Assembly (NCBI RefSeq): GCF_965237655.1
Contig: NZ_CBDEGB010000002.1
Coordinates: forward strand, 744,001 to 808,000
DNA length: 64,000 nucleotides
Direction: 5' to 3'
From: Poriferisodalis sp965237655
Lineage (GTDB): Bacteria > Actinomycetota > Acidimicrobiia > Acidimicrobiales > Poriferisodalaceae
Of the stretch, positions 1 through 8,386 are shown piece by piece. Within the stretch, counting starts at the first letter, position 1, and every line of letters begins with the position of its first letter. The notes under the pieces were generated by a model. It did no database searches. It saw only the letters and a program-made list of their open reading frames with translations, and had not been told where the DNA came from. Made by a program: the position numbers and the translations under genes.

Positions 1-1
1 T

Positions 2-253
2 CCCGAATTCAGGGAGTGGGTGGGATGGTCCACCGATGGATCCGAATGGGGCTGGCAGTCGATCACCGATGCGTTTGATCTGTGCGGGGCGGGAACAGAC
101 ATCAGCTTTGCCGTCGGCAGCGACTTCGTCATCGCGCTCGCCCAGGGATTCGACCTATCGCCGAGCATTCCCAACAATTCCGACGACGAACACGAGGCCC
201 AGACCTCCGGCATTCACCAATGGTTCATCGCCCGCATTCCCGGTCCTGCCTAG
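2..253 (+). CDS. C-terminal end of a secreted lipoprotein-like protein (partial, runs off the window)
   Basis: Open from the window edge to a TAG stop, so only the last 83 residues are visible. They closely resemble the C-terminus of the next gene: both share a W-V-G-W-S-x-D-G-x-E-W-G-W stretch, an A-V-G-x-D-F-V-I-A motif and end in W-F-I-A-R-(I/V)-P. The two are therefore tandem paralogues. No function is recognised; the full-length neighbour suggests an exported lipoprotein, possibly with a beta-propeller-like sensor or exo-alpha-sialidase-like fold. That last idea is inference only. Confidence 0.8.
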   Translation, partial: PEFREWVGWSTDGSEWGWQSITDAFDLCGAGTDISFAVGSDFVIALAQGFDLSPSIPNNSDDEHEAQTSGIHQWFIARIPGPA

Positions 254-300
254 TCCGCCCCGGTGCACGGACCGCGATCCGCGATGTCGGGCGCGCACAT

Positions 301-408
301 ATGCTCGGTTCGGTGGGTCGTCAGTGGCGTCTGAGCGCAGTGAAGCGCCTGCCCATGCTCGGTTCGGTGGGTCGTCAGTGGCGTCTGAGCGCAGTGAAGC
401 GCCTGCCC
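301..408 (+). repeat. Perfect 54-bp tandem duplication at the start of a lipoprotein gene
   Basis: Bases 301-354 are repeated exactly at 355-408. The unit is 18 codons (MLGSVGRQWRLSAVKRLP) and includes an ATG, so the gene has two in-frame starts 54 bp apart and could carry a doubled basic n-region in front of its signal peptide. The lack of any mismatch suggests a recent duplication. Confidence 0.95.
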
Positions 409-2133
409 ACGTTGTCTGCGACGGCTGTCGCTGTCTGGGCTCTAGTGGGCTGCGGAGGCAGTGGCCCCGTTGTCGTCGACGCGGAGGGCGGCGACGAGCA
501 GGTACAGGTTCAGGAGATCGACGGAGAATCGAGTGGCGCGGAACAGGAGGTCATGACGGTTGGCACTGAAGCGCCCGCGCTGGGGGACACCGAACAGTCA
601 GGAACCGAGGCATCCGTGCCGGCGTCGGCTGAGATCGACGTGGATGATTCAGGCGCATTGTCGCCGGAGGGATTGTCCACCGGGCCGGTGCTCCAGTGGA
701 CGGAATGGGAGTTTCCATTCGATGTCGACTATGTCCACGCGATGGAGTCTTCCGCAGGCGGCCGCATTGTTGTTGTCGGCGGTCCGCTCCCGACCGCAGT
801 GCAGGCGTTCGTCAGCGACGACACCACCTCGTGGACACCGGTGGTGTTGCCCGAAGGGATATTCCCGTTCAGCCTCGATCTGTCCGGCCCGCGCTGGGCA
901 CTCGCCGGGTGGCCAACCGGAGGACCGCTTGAGAGCGAACGGAGCGACGACAACGTCTCGCTTCCGGTCTTCATCTCCGACGACCAAGGATTGACGTGGG
1001 ACGAAGTCACATTCCGCGCAGCCTCACGTGATCCTGAGCTGCCTGAGCATGCCAGCCTGACGCCCGGTGTGGTCACGGTCTACACCTCTGGTGAACGGGT
1101 CGTTGCAGCGGTCCAGAGCTTCGTCGAATTCGACCAGTCGGCGTTGTCGCCCGAACAGCAGCAGTTGGTCGATGACCGGGAAATCGACACTCGCCTGCGG
1201 CTCTTCGCAGGCAATGGCGTCGAACTCACCGAGACGGGCTCCTTCAAAGGATGGGCCGCTGGCGGAGCCGCCACGACTGACGGCTTCGTGCTGCTGTTGC
1301 GAACCGACGACGGGCTGGAATTGCTGACATCGCATGACGGGTCCGTCTGGAGCACCGAACCACTCGCGGGCGGCCAGGCAGGGGAATTTCCCGGCACATA
1401 TGCCTTTGCCGACGACGGAACAGTCTGGGGTGCCGTTCCACACGCTGAGGGAACTCGGATCGAACGCATTCGCCGCGGCGAGACTGCGAGCGCGTCGGCG
1501 TTGCTGGGTGGCCTCGACGCCGTGATCCGGTTGTCGACGGGTCCTCCGGGACTCGCGGCGCTGGCATGGCCGTCGCTGGACTCCGACGTGAGCAACGCCA
1601 ACATCGTTCCCTCGGGACGATTGGCGAAAGACGGCTACGAGTTGCGCTTCAACGAGCCCGTCGGAGGCTTGACCCTGTGGGATCTCACGGCCGACGCCGC
1701 CGTCTACGTGTTTGATGCCGAGGACCTTGCCAGCACCACGGCTCCCGAGGGAGTCAGGGAACAAGACGGCGCATCTTCCGACATCACGTTCGTGGATCCT
1801 GACACCGGCGAAGATCTCGTGACGTTCACGTTCGAGAAAATCGACGAAGCTGTAGGGCTGCCTTCAGGGGACGACATCGACGCGCCCGAGTACTGGGTGG
1901 GCTGGTCGGCAGATGGCACCGAGTGGGGATGGGAGTCGACCCGGGACGCGTTCGGCCTCGACGGCGGTGAAGTGAACGTCAACATTGCCGTCGGCGGGGA
2001 CTTCGTCATCGCCATGGTGCAGACGTTCGACTACATCGAGACGACCACCGAGACAAGTGACGGAGCGACAGTCGTCGAGTCGCGCCAAGCCGGCCCCCCG
2101 TCTGTCCGCTGGTTCATTGCCCGAGTGCCTTGA
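301..2133 (+). CDS. Predicted secreted lipoprotein of unknown function, paralogue of the upstream gene
   Basis: 610 residues from the first ATG, or 592 from the ATG at 355. Counted from 355 the n-region is basic, a hydrophobic stretch follows and a lipobox (L-V-G-C, Cys33) ends it, so the protein should be exported and lipid-anchored. The next 60 residues are Glu/Asp/Ser-rich, as in a linker. The body has repeated W-x-P and S-x-D-x-x-W patterns (for example ISDDQGLTWDEV and TSHDGSVWSTEP) like the Asp-box signatures of sialidase and other beta-propellers; this is pattern-based inference. The frame is open further upstream to 82 but has no signal peptide there. Neither start has a convincing ribosome-binding site. 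Confidence 0.8.
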   Translation: MLGSVGRQWRLSAVKRLPMLGSVGRQWRLSAVKRLPTLSATAVAVWALVGCGGSGPVVVDAEGGDEQVQVQEIDGESSGAEQEVMTVGTEAPALGDTEQSGTEASVPASAEIDVDDSGALSPEGLSTGPVLQWTEWEFPFDVDYVHAMESSAGGRIVVVGGPLPTAVQAFVSDDTTSWTPVVLPEGIFPFSLDLSGPRWALAGWPTGGPLESERSDDNVSLPVFISDDQGLTWDEVTFRAASRDPELPEHASLTPGVVTVYTSGERVVAAVQSFVEFDQSALSPEQQQLVDDREIDTRLRLFAGNGVELTETGSFKGWAAGGAATTDGFVLLLRTDDGLELLTSHDGSVWSTEPLAGGQAGEFPGTYAFADDGTVWGAVPHAEGTRIERIRRGETASASALLGGLDAVIRLSTGPPGLAALAWPSLDSDVSNANIVPSGRLAKDGYELRFNEPVGGLTLWDLTADAAVYVFDAEDLASTTAPEGVREQDGASSDITFVDPDTGEDLVTFTFEKIDEAVGLPSGDDIDAPEYWVGWSADGTEWGWESTRDAFGLDGGEVNVNIAVGGDFVIAMVQTFDYIETTTETSDGATVVESRQAGPPSVRWFIARVP

Positions 2134-2148
2134 GCTCGGCGTTGTCGC

Positions 2149-2259
2149 AAGATCACGACGGTCCCCAAGACCCAGCTCGGCCAACACGTCGGCCGCCTCG
2201 GCGACCACGACATGACCAAGCTCGGCCGCGCCTTCGTGGTCTTCTTGGGGCTGGCCTGA
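2149..2259 (+). pseudogene. C-terminal stub of a MazF/PemK-type toxin
   Basis: The frame continuing just past the lipoprotein stop reads K-I-T-T-V-P-K, then V-G-R-L-G-D-H-D-M, and ends A-F-V-V-F-L-G-L-A before TGA at 2257-2259. This is the usual ending of MazF-family endoribonucleases (ITTV...GRLsdaDM..l..al..fLGLA), recalled from the family and not searched. Only about 36 residues remain, with no start codon, no N-terminal RNase core and no antitoxin, so it is read as a relic. It fills most of the gap between the lipoprotein and the convergent peptidase gene. Confidence 0.6.
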
Positions 2260-2280
2260 GCTACTGCAGGAGGGCCACGG

Positions 2281-5223
2281 TCAATTCGCCGGAGGTGGCA
2301 CCCGGACGATCTCGATTCGCTGGCCGTTGCCGAACAGCGAGCGTGCCAAGTCCCGCATCTGCGAAGCGGTCACGTTTGCAGCTGCTCGTTCGATGCGCGA
2401 CGACGTCGGCAAGTTCTCGTCGCCGACCACCCGGCGCATCTGCAGCAGGTACGGCCTCCACAAACGGCCGCCGAAGTGTGCGTCGTTCGTCACGATGCTG
2501 ATCGCTTGGTCGAGGTCCGATGCACTCGGGCCCACCGTTGAGAGATGCTCGATGATCTCGTGGATCCGTCGGTCAATGTCGGGCAGCGCGTCACCAGAAC
2601 CGGTTGCAGAAATGTACGACCACAGCCTCGGTTCCGGCTCGTACAGCGGAACGACGAACACCTGGACGGCGTAGGTCTCTCCGAGATCTTCGCGAACGCT
2701 CTGCAAAAGATGCTCGTTGAGCGTTGCAGCGAGGACATCGGCGGTCGCGACGAGCTGCGGGCTCACCGAAAGGGACAACTCGTAGTAGTAGACAAGGCCC
2801 GACTCGGCGGCGGTATCGGCGGGCACTTCAATCCGGCGCACACCCGGTGGATGAGGCGGTCTCCGGTCGACCCCGGCATCGGCGGGGCGGTTGGGCAGCG
2901 AACCGATGTAGCGAGCGGCAAGATCCCCAACCTCGTTGGCAAGAACGTCTCCCACGATCGCGATCGTCAGATCGTCGACACCGACGAAGCGCTGGTTATA
3001 GAGCCCCAGCAGCCTGTCCGCCGTCATCGTGTCGATCTGGTCCGTTGACGGATGCGGCCAGAAGTACTCGCTGTCGCCGAAGCGCGCAGTCGCATAGGCC
3101 GCCTGCCCTGCATGCACGGCCGACGAGGCAGCTTCGGCTGCTGCGTTGCGGGCGTTCTGCTGGGCAGCGCGAGCCGCCCCGTCGCTGACCCGCGGTTCGG
3201 TGAGCAGCAGATGCACGTACGCGAAGAGTGCTTCGAGCCCGGAGTCGTTCACTTGGCCGATAAAGCCCTCGGTGGTGTGCTCGATAAACGGCGTCACCGA
3301 GATGCCGGACTGCTCAACCAAGTCGGCTACCTGAAAGGCCGACAGGTCGCCAAGTCCGCTGGCGGCGACCGCCTCGAGCGCAAGCGGTGCGAGAGCTGCA
3401 TCAGCCGGGTCCAGCAGCGACGTGCCGCCCTGCGATTCGATCATGACGTGGACGAGGTTTCCGCCGTACCCACGGTCGTCGAACACGACGCGGGCACCGT
3501 TGGCGAAGGTCCATTCACTCACGATGGGTCCGTCGTATGCCTCGATGCTGAAGGTTTGGGAGCCGGTCGGAGGAACGGGATCCGGCGCCTTCATGAATGC
3601 GGTTGCCGTCTCGTCTACTGGGGGAGGCGCCGCGGGAGCGACAGCTGCAATTGCGGACTCGAGTTCACTGATCGGTGGCAGATTCGCCTCATCGGATCCT
3701 GCAACGACGACGACCGGGGCCGCGCGGCTCATGACCCACCGGTGGTAGTTGTTGAGTTCTGCTGCGGAGATCGACTCGAGGACTTGGGTAACGCTGGACA
3801 AGCGGTCAGCCGCAGCGCGTAAGTCGGCACCCCGCACGAAGTGGGCGGTGAAGTCTGCCGCGTAGCTGGAATCGTGCCGCCATGTGACTCCCTCGGTTTC
3901 GCGTTCGATTCCCCTACGAACGCCGGCTGTCGCTCGCTCCAGCTCGGTTCGGGTGAACGGGTGCATCTCGGTACCGCGCGCGACTGACCAGAAGTCGGCA
4001 GTCGACCGAGCCAGGTCTGAACCCTGAACGTCGGCCGTGTAGTACTGCACTCGGGCCGCAGGGTTCATCAGGTCGACATCGGGCGCGTTTGCCTGGGAGA
4101 GCCTTCCGGTCTCGTGTGCCCGAGACAGGCGCGCATCGAGCATGCGGTGAACGATCTGATCGAAGATCCGGAATCTTTCCCCGCACGCGGTTCCCCGGCG
4201 CCACACTGGTGTCTGCCAGTTGATCGAGACGTAGGGGACGCCCACGTCGGCATGCACAGCGTGGGTGAACTGAGGAACCTGGGCAATCGACGCTGGCCAG
4301 CGCTTCGACGCTGGGACCGGCGGGCGCGACGGCAAGCGCTCGAAGTGGCGCTCGACGAGGTCTTGCAGCTTGGACTCGTCAAGATCCCCGACGGCGATGA
4401 CAGCCATGTTCCGCGGCACGTACCAAGTGGCGTAGAAATCGAGGAGGTGCCCCGGCGCGATTGCGCCGAGTGATGCATGCGTGCCGCCGATGCGTACAGC
4501 CTCGTAGGGCGTCCCGACGAACATGAGATCGTTGATGGCCTGACGCACATGGCCATCTGCACTGCCGGCGCGCAGATCGAGCTCGTTGCGGACGATCCCT
4601 CGTTCGGCGCTCACGTCATCGGGAAGGATCGTCGCCGAGGTTGCCCACTCGCTCAAAATCTCGAACGGGACGTCCAGCTTGTCGATGAGTTGCTCAGTGC
4701 CACTTGTCGTGATCGACATGAAATAGACGGTCGAGTCGTACGTGGTGAACGCGTTCTCGTCGGGTCCCAGTTCCAGCCCGATGTCTCGGAGCGTTTCGTT
4801 CAATTCGTTTCGAGGGAACGACTCAGTGCCGTTGAAGAGCATGTGCTCGACGAAGTGAGCCGTGCCCTCAGCGCCAACGGGATCGTGCATTCCGCCGGCC
4901 CGCACAATGAGGCGCAGATCCAGGTGTCCTGCCGGAGCGTCATTCGACCTGACGTAGTACGTCAGGCCGTTCTCCAGAGTGCCCAGGATCGTGTCGTCGT
5001 CGGGAGGCAGCAGCTCGTGCGTCTCACCATTCTCGAGGCAGTCGTGGGCCGCCACCACGATGGGGCTGGCATCGACTGCAAGCGTGGCCGTCGTCGCCTG
5101 GGGCCGCGCTTCGCGGACCTCCGGTTCCTCTGCGGCCGGTGAGCATGAAGCAAGCGCGATTGCCATGGCAACGACTGCACCGAGCGCTCGCGTCAGATGG
5201 CAGTGTTCCTGCCTCAGCGGCAT
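2281..5223 (-). CDS. M16-family zinc metallopeptidase, secreted lipoprotein
   Basis: 980 residues. The start at 5223 is preferred over the GTG at 5247 because a GGGGAAGC ribosome-binding site precedes it and an N-terminal signal with lipobox L-A-S-C (Cys27) follows. The inverted zinc motif H-F-V-E-H is at about residues 123-127, in the conserved context GTAHFVEHMLFNGT; the third ligand is expected in the ERGIVRNEL stretch further on. The length fits a two-repeat M16 protein (PqqL-like), in which the second, non-catalytic half closes the chamber. It probably degrades peptides outside the membrane. It runs convergent to the lipoprotein gene and divergent from the nitronate monooxygenase-like gene. 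Confidence 0.88.
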   Translation of the reverse strand: MPLRQEHCHLTRALGAVVAMAIALASCSPAAEEPEVREARPQATTATLAVDASPIVVAAHDCLENGETHELLPPDDDTILGTLENGLTYYVRSNDAPAGHLDLRLIVRAGGMHDPVGAEGTAHFVEHMLFNGTESFPRNELNETLRDIGLELGPDENAFTTYDSTVYFMSITTSGTEQLIDKLDVPFEILSEWATSATILPDDVSAERGIVRNELDLRAGSADGHVRQAINDLMFVGTPYEAVRIGGTHASLGAIAPGHLLDFYATWYVPRNMAVIAVGDLDESKLQDLVERHFERLPSRPPVPASKRWPASIAQVPQFTHAVHADVGVPYVSINWQTPVWRRGTACGERFRIFDQIVHRMLDARLSRAHETGRLSQANAPDVDLMNPAARVQYYTADVQGSDLARSTADFWSVARGTEMHPFTRTELERATAGVRRGIERETEGVTWRHDSSYAADFTAHFVRGADLRAAADRLSSVTQVLESISAAELNNYHRWVMSRAAPVVVVAGSDEANLPPISELESAIAAVAPAAPPPVDETATAFMKAPDPVPPTGSQTFSIEAYDGPIVSEWTFANGARVVFDDRGYGGNLVHVMIESQGGTSLLDPADAALAPLALEAVAASGLGDLSAFQVADLVEQSGISVTPFIEHTTEGFIGQVNDSGLEALFAYVHLLLTEPRVSDGAARAAQQNARNAAAEAASSAVHAGQAAYATARFGDSEYFWPHPSTDQIDTMTADRLLGLYNQRFVGVDDLTIAIVGDVLANEVGDLAARYIGSLPNRPADAGVDRRPPHPPGVRRIEVPADTAAESGLVYYYELSLSVSPQLVATADVLAATLNEHLLQSVREDLGETYAVQVFVVPLYEPEPRLWSYISATGSGDALPDIDRRIHEIIEHLSTVGPSASDLDQAISIVTNDAHFGGRLWRPYLLQMRRVVGDENLPTSSRIERAAANVTASQMRDLARSLFGNGQRIEIVRVPPPAN

Positions 5224-5322
5224 CATGCTTCCCCGATTCCCCGGCACACCGAACGGCCATTCTGTCCTGCCTCCGCATGAGGCGGCTCGGTGCGTCCCGG
5301 CTCAGGCCGGTAGTTTCGGGGC

Positions 5323-6459
5323 ATGAAGACACCTTTGTGCGAGATGCTGGGCTGTGACGTTCCGATCGTCGCATTCACCCATTGCCGGGACGTGGTGGCG
5401 GCAGTGACCAAGGCGGGCGGCTTCGGCGTGCTCGGTGCCGCGGGTCACACGCCTGAAGAACTCGATATCGACATGGGATGGATCGTTGACGAGGTGGGCG
5501 GTCGGCCCTTCGGTGTGGACATCATCGTGCCGGCCAAGTACGAGGGCAAGACCGAGGGCGAGCTGTCGGTGAAGGACCTCAAGGCGATGATCCCGCCGCA
5601 GCATCGCCAGTTCCTCGACGACATGATGGAGCGCTACGACGTGCCGCCGCTGCCCGCGGATGACGGCGAGAAGGCGTCGGCGTACGACTCCGAGCCGCCG
5701 ATGACCTATGCGCAGGCCGTTCCGCTGATGGATGTGGCCTTCTCGTACCCGATCCGGCTGGCCGTGAATGCGCTCGGTCCGCCGCCTCCCGACATGATCC
5801 AGCGGGCGCACGGCAACGACGTGCTGGTGGGAGCGCTGGCCGGCAAGAAGGTTCATGCTGAGCGGCACGTGGCTGTGGGCGTTGACATCGTCATCGCGCA
5901 AGGCCATGAGGCCGGCGGCCACACGGGCGACATCGCCACGATGGTGCTGGTGCCCGAGGTGGTCGACGCCATTGCCCCGGTGCCCGTTCTCGCCGCTGGC
6001 GGCATCGGCAACGGTCGCCAGGTCGCTGCGGCGCTCGCACTTGGCGCGCAGGGCGTGTGGTGCGGCTCGGTGTGGCTCACCACCCAAGAGGCCGAGACGC
6101 ACCCGGTCGTGAAGGAGAAGTTCCTGGCTGCAGGATCGTCGGACACGCTGCGGTCGCGCTCTCGCACCGGTAAACCGGCCCGCCAGCTTCGCTCGGCGTG
6201 GACCGACGAATGGGAAGGCGACACTTCGCCGGGGACGCTGCCCATGCCGCTGCAGCCGATGCTTATCGGCGCCGCAAGCCGCCGCATCGACCGGGCGGCC
6301 ATGAATCCCTCCAACAAGGGCGCCGTCGAGCTCGCCAACTACTTCGTTGGCCAGGTGGTCGGTCAGCTGAACGAGTCCATTTCCGCCACGAGGGTCGTGG
6401 AAGAGATGATCAGCGAGTACCTCGACGTGATGGACCGCTTCGACCAGCTCAACTCTTAG
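5323..6459 (+). CDS. Nitronate monooxygenase-family flavoprotein
   Basis: 378 residues. The TIM-barrel family pattern is clear: an N-terminal AVTKAGGFGVLGAAGHTPEE segment, a central GHEAGGHTG phosphate/FMN-binding segment near residue 195, then APVPVLAAGGIGNG and the ALGAQGVWCGSVWL strand. Family members oxidise alkyl nitronates with FMN, but many actinobacterial relatives have unknown substrates, so the family and not the substrate is assigned. Starts at ATG, 76 bp from the second GTG/ATG region of the divergent peptidase gene. The next gene is a co-directional SDR 81 bp downstream. Confidence 0.85.
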   Translation: MKTPLCEMLGCDVPIVAFTHCRDVVAAVTKAGGFGVLGAAGHTPEELDIDMGWIVDEVGGRPFGVDIIVPAKYEGKTEGELSVKDLKAMIPPQHRQFLDDMMERYDVPPLPADDGEKASAYDSEPPMTYAQAVPLMDVAFSYPIRLAVNALGPPPPDMIQRAHGNDVLVGALAGKKVHAERHVAVGVDIVIAQGHEAGGHTGDIATMVLVPEVVDAIAPVPVLAAGGIGNGRQVAAALALGAQGVWCGSVWLTTQEAETHPVVKEKFLAAGSSDTLRSRSRTGKPARQLRSAWTDEWEGDTSPGTLPMPLQPMLIGAASRRIDRAAMNPSNKGAVELANYFVGQVVGQLNESISATRVVEEMISEYLDVMDRFDQLNS

Positions 6460-6540
6460 CTCGTACTTCGTCTCGGCGCTGCGGACATCGCAGCCCGTAC
6501 TGTTCGGGCTGGCCATACACGGCTCGCGGGGGGCACAGCC

Positions 6541-7425
6541 ATGGAGACCATGCAGGGACGCGTCGCGGTGGTGACGGGCGCGGCGTCGGGAATCGGCAAG
6601 GCGCTGGCGCTGGGCTTTGCGGCCGAGGGTGCCAACGTGGTGCTGGCCGACATTGAGGAGGCCCCGCTGCGGGCTGCCGAGGCGGAGGTCGCCGACCGGG
6701 GGGTCGAAGCCCTGGGCGTCATCACCGACGTGACCGATGCCGACTCGGTCGGAGCGTTGGCGCGTGCGACCATCGACCGCTTCGGCGCCGTGCACATGGT
6801 GTGCAACAACGCTGGCGTCGGCGGGGGAGGGCTGATCCGCAATCAGCAGCTCGTCGACTGGAAGTGGGTGGTCGACGTCTGCCTGTGGGGCGTGATCCAC
6901 GGCGTCCATCACTTCCTGCCCCATCTCATCGAGTCCCCCGAGTCGCACATCATGAGCACCGCTTCAGTTGCGGGACTCATGTCGGTGCCAGGACTCGGCC
7001 CCTACAACGCCGCCAAGTACGGCGTGGTGGCGATCATGGAGACGCTGCACCTGGAAATGCAGCATGACCGCAACGCCGACGTCGGCGTCTCGGTGCTGTG
7101 CCCAGGCGTGGTGCGCACCAACATCGCCACTTCTCAGCGGAACCGGCCAGAAGAACTGCGCCGGCAACGGCGAGAGCGGCCGGCCGGTGAAGCTCGTACC
7201 GAGACGGCCGACGCCCGCCGGCGCAACGCCAACATCGCGGCGGCGCTCGAGCGCGGCATGGATCCGTCCCAGGTCGCCGCCAAAGTGATCGAGGCGATGT
7301 ACGAGCGGCGCTTCTGGGTGCTGTCCCATCCCGAGCTGCTCGCCGACGTCAACCACCGCAACCAGCAGCTCGCCAACCTCGAGAACCCGACCGTGCGGGC
7401 GAGCTTCACCGACGGCGAGCAATAA
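6541..7425 (+). CDS. Short-chain dehydrogenase/reductase
   Basis: 294 residues. Classical SDR: the T-G-A-A-S-G-I-G dinucleotide motif near residue 14, CNNAG near residue 90, and a catalytic Ser plus YNAAK (Tyr-x-x-x-Lys). An acidic residue after the second strand (LADIEE) favours NAD. The C-terminal third is long and Arg/Glu-rich, as in actinobacterial SDRs of uncertain substrate. It follows the nitronate monooxygenase-like gene in the same direction and converges on the zinc permease gene 48 bp away. Confidence 0.88.
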   Translation: METMQGRVAVVTGAASGIGKALALGFAAEGANVVLADIEEAPLRAAEAEVADRGVEALGVITDVTDADSVGALARATIDRFGAVHMVCNNAGVGGGGLIRNQQLVDWKWVVDVCLWGVIHGVHHFLPHLIESPESHIMSTASVAGLMSVPGLGPYNAAKYGVVAIMETLHLEMQHDRNADVGVSVLCPGVVRTNIATSQRNRPEELRRQRRERPAGEARTETADARRRNANIAAALERGMDPSQVAAKVIEAMYERRFWVLSHPELLADVNHRNQQLANLENPTVRASFTDGEQ

Positions 7426-7473
7426 CGCTGTACGCGCCGGGCAACCGGTGCCGGGCGCCCTCAGCGCGTGTGC

Positions 7474-8385
7474 TCAACGGGTGTGCTGGCGTGTGGGCGC
7501 GTCTAGCTCGGCTTCGGACACCTGACGGCTCGGGGGCCGGCGCAGCGCCCTGATCACGCCGGTGACGAACAGTGTCGTCAGCAGCATCACGACGGTAGCG
7601 AGCGCCATGGTGGCTCCTGCGGCCGTGTCGTGGTGGTAGCTGACCAGCAGGCCGACCAGCGCCGCTATGGCGCCGAGCCCGACCGCGGTCATCATGATGC
7701 GCGGTACGCGTCGCACGAGCAGGCTCGCCGTGGCGGCCGGGGCAACCAAGAACGCGAAGACGAGCAGGCTGCCGACGGCCTCGAATGACGACACGATTGC
7801 GATTGCCAGCAGCGTCAGCAGTGCAGCATGTGCCAGCTTCGGGCGCATCCCGGCGATCTGCGCTTGGGCCTCGTCGAAGGTGGTCACGAAGAAAGCCCGA
7901 TGCAGGAGCACAGTGGTGCCGACGGAGATTGCCGCAGCAATGGCCTGACGGCGAAGATCGTCGTTGTCGATTCCGGTGATCGAGCCGAAGAGAAATCGTG
8001 TGAGATCGCCCGAGTAGGCGCCGGCGCCGGAGGACATGATCACCACCGCGAGTGCCAGGAAGCCCACGAACAGCACCCCGATCGAGGTTTCCTCGGATAG
8101 CGGGGAGAAACTGCGGATCAGGTGAATGCCGCCCACGATCAGCAGCGCGGCACCCAGCGCCCCGATGGTGGTGCTGAAACCGATGATGTACGCGAGCGCG
8201 ATGCCGGGCAGCACCCCATGTGCGAAGGCATCGCCCAGGAATGTCATGCCGCGCAGCACGACCCAGGTACCGACGACCGATGTCGTGAGCACTGCGAGCA
8301 ACGCCGCCCACAGCGCGTTGCGCATGAACGTGTTGTCGACAAATGGGTCGATCCACCAGGCGATCGGGTCGGTCAGGAATTCCAC
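7474..8385 (-). CDS. znuB: Zinc/manganese ABC transporter permease
   Basis: 303 residues with about eight hydrophobic segments, typical of the ABC-3 metal permeases. The conserved GDAFAHGVLPG loop near residue 50, which contacts the ATPase, is present. It starts with GTG immediately after the TGA of the binding-protein gene (8387), so the two are one transcript and probably translationally coupled. The usual ATPase partner lies on the opposite strand at 9576. Zinc over manganese is inferred from the His/Asp-rich binding protein and the Zur-like regulator in the locus. Confidence 0.88.
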   Translation of the reverse strand: MEFLTDPIAWWIDPFVDNTFMRNALWAALLAVLTTSVVGTWVVLRGMTFLGDAFAHGVLPGIALAYIIGFSTTIGALGAALLIVGGIHLIRSFSPLSEETSIGVLFVGFLALAVVIMSSGAGAYSGDLTRFLFGSITGIDNDDLRRQAIAAAISVGTTVLLHRAFFVTTFDEAQAQIAGMRPKLAHAALLTLLAIAIVSSFEAVGSLLVFAFLVAPAATASLLVRRVPRIMMTAVGLGAIAALVGLLVSYHHDTAAGATMALATVVMLLTTLFVTGVIRALRRPPSRQVSEAELDAPTRQHTR

Positions 8386-8386
8386 A

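Noticed and set aside
5302..6948. 548-residue minus-strand open frame
   Set aside because: It is the antisense of the nitronate monooxygenase-like and SDR genes, His/Arg-rich with no family pattern; GC-rich DNA keeps such frames open.
7406..8356. 316-residue minus-strand frame over the zinc permease
   Set aside because: Shadow of the permease in another frame; Arg/His-rich, while the permease frame has the family motifs and membrane segments.
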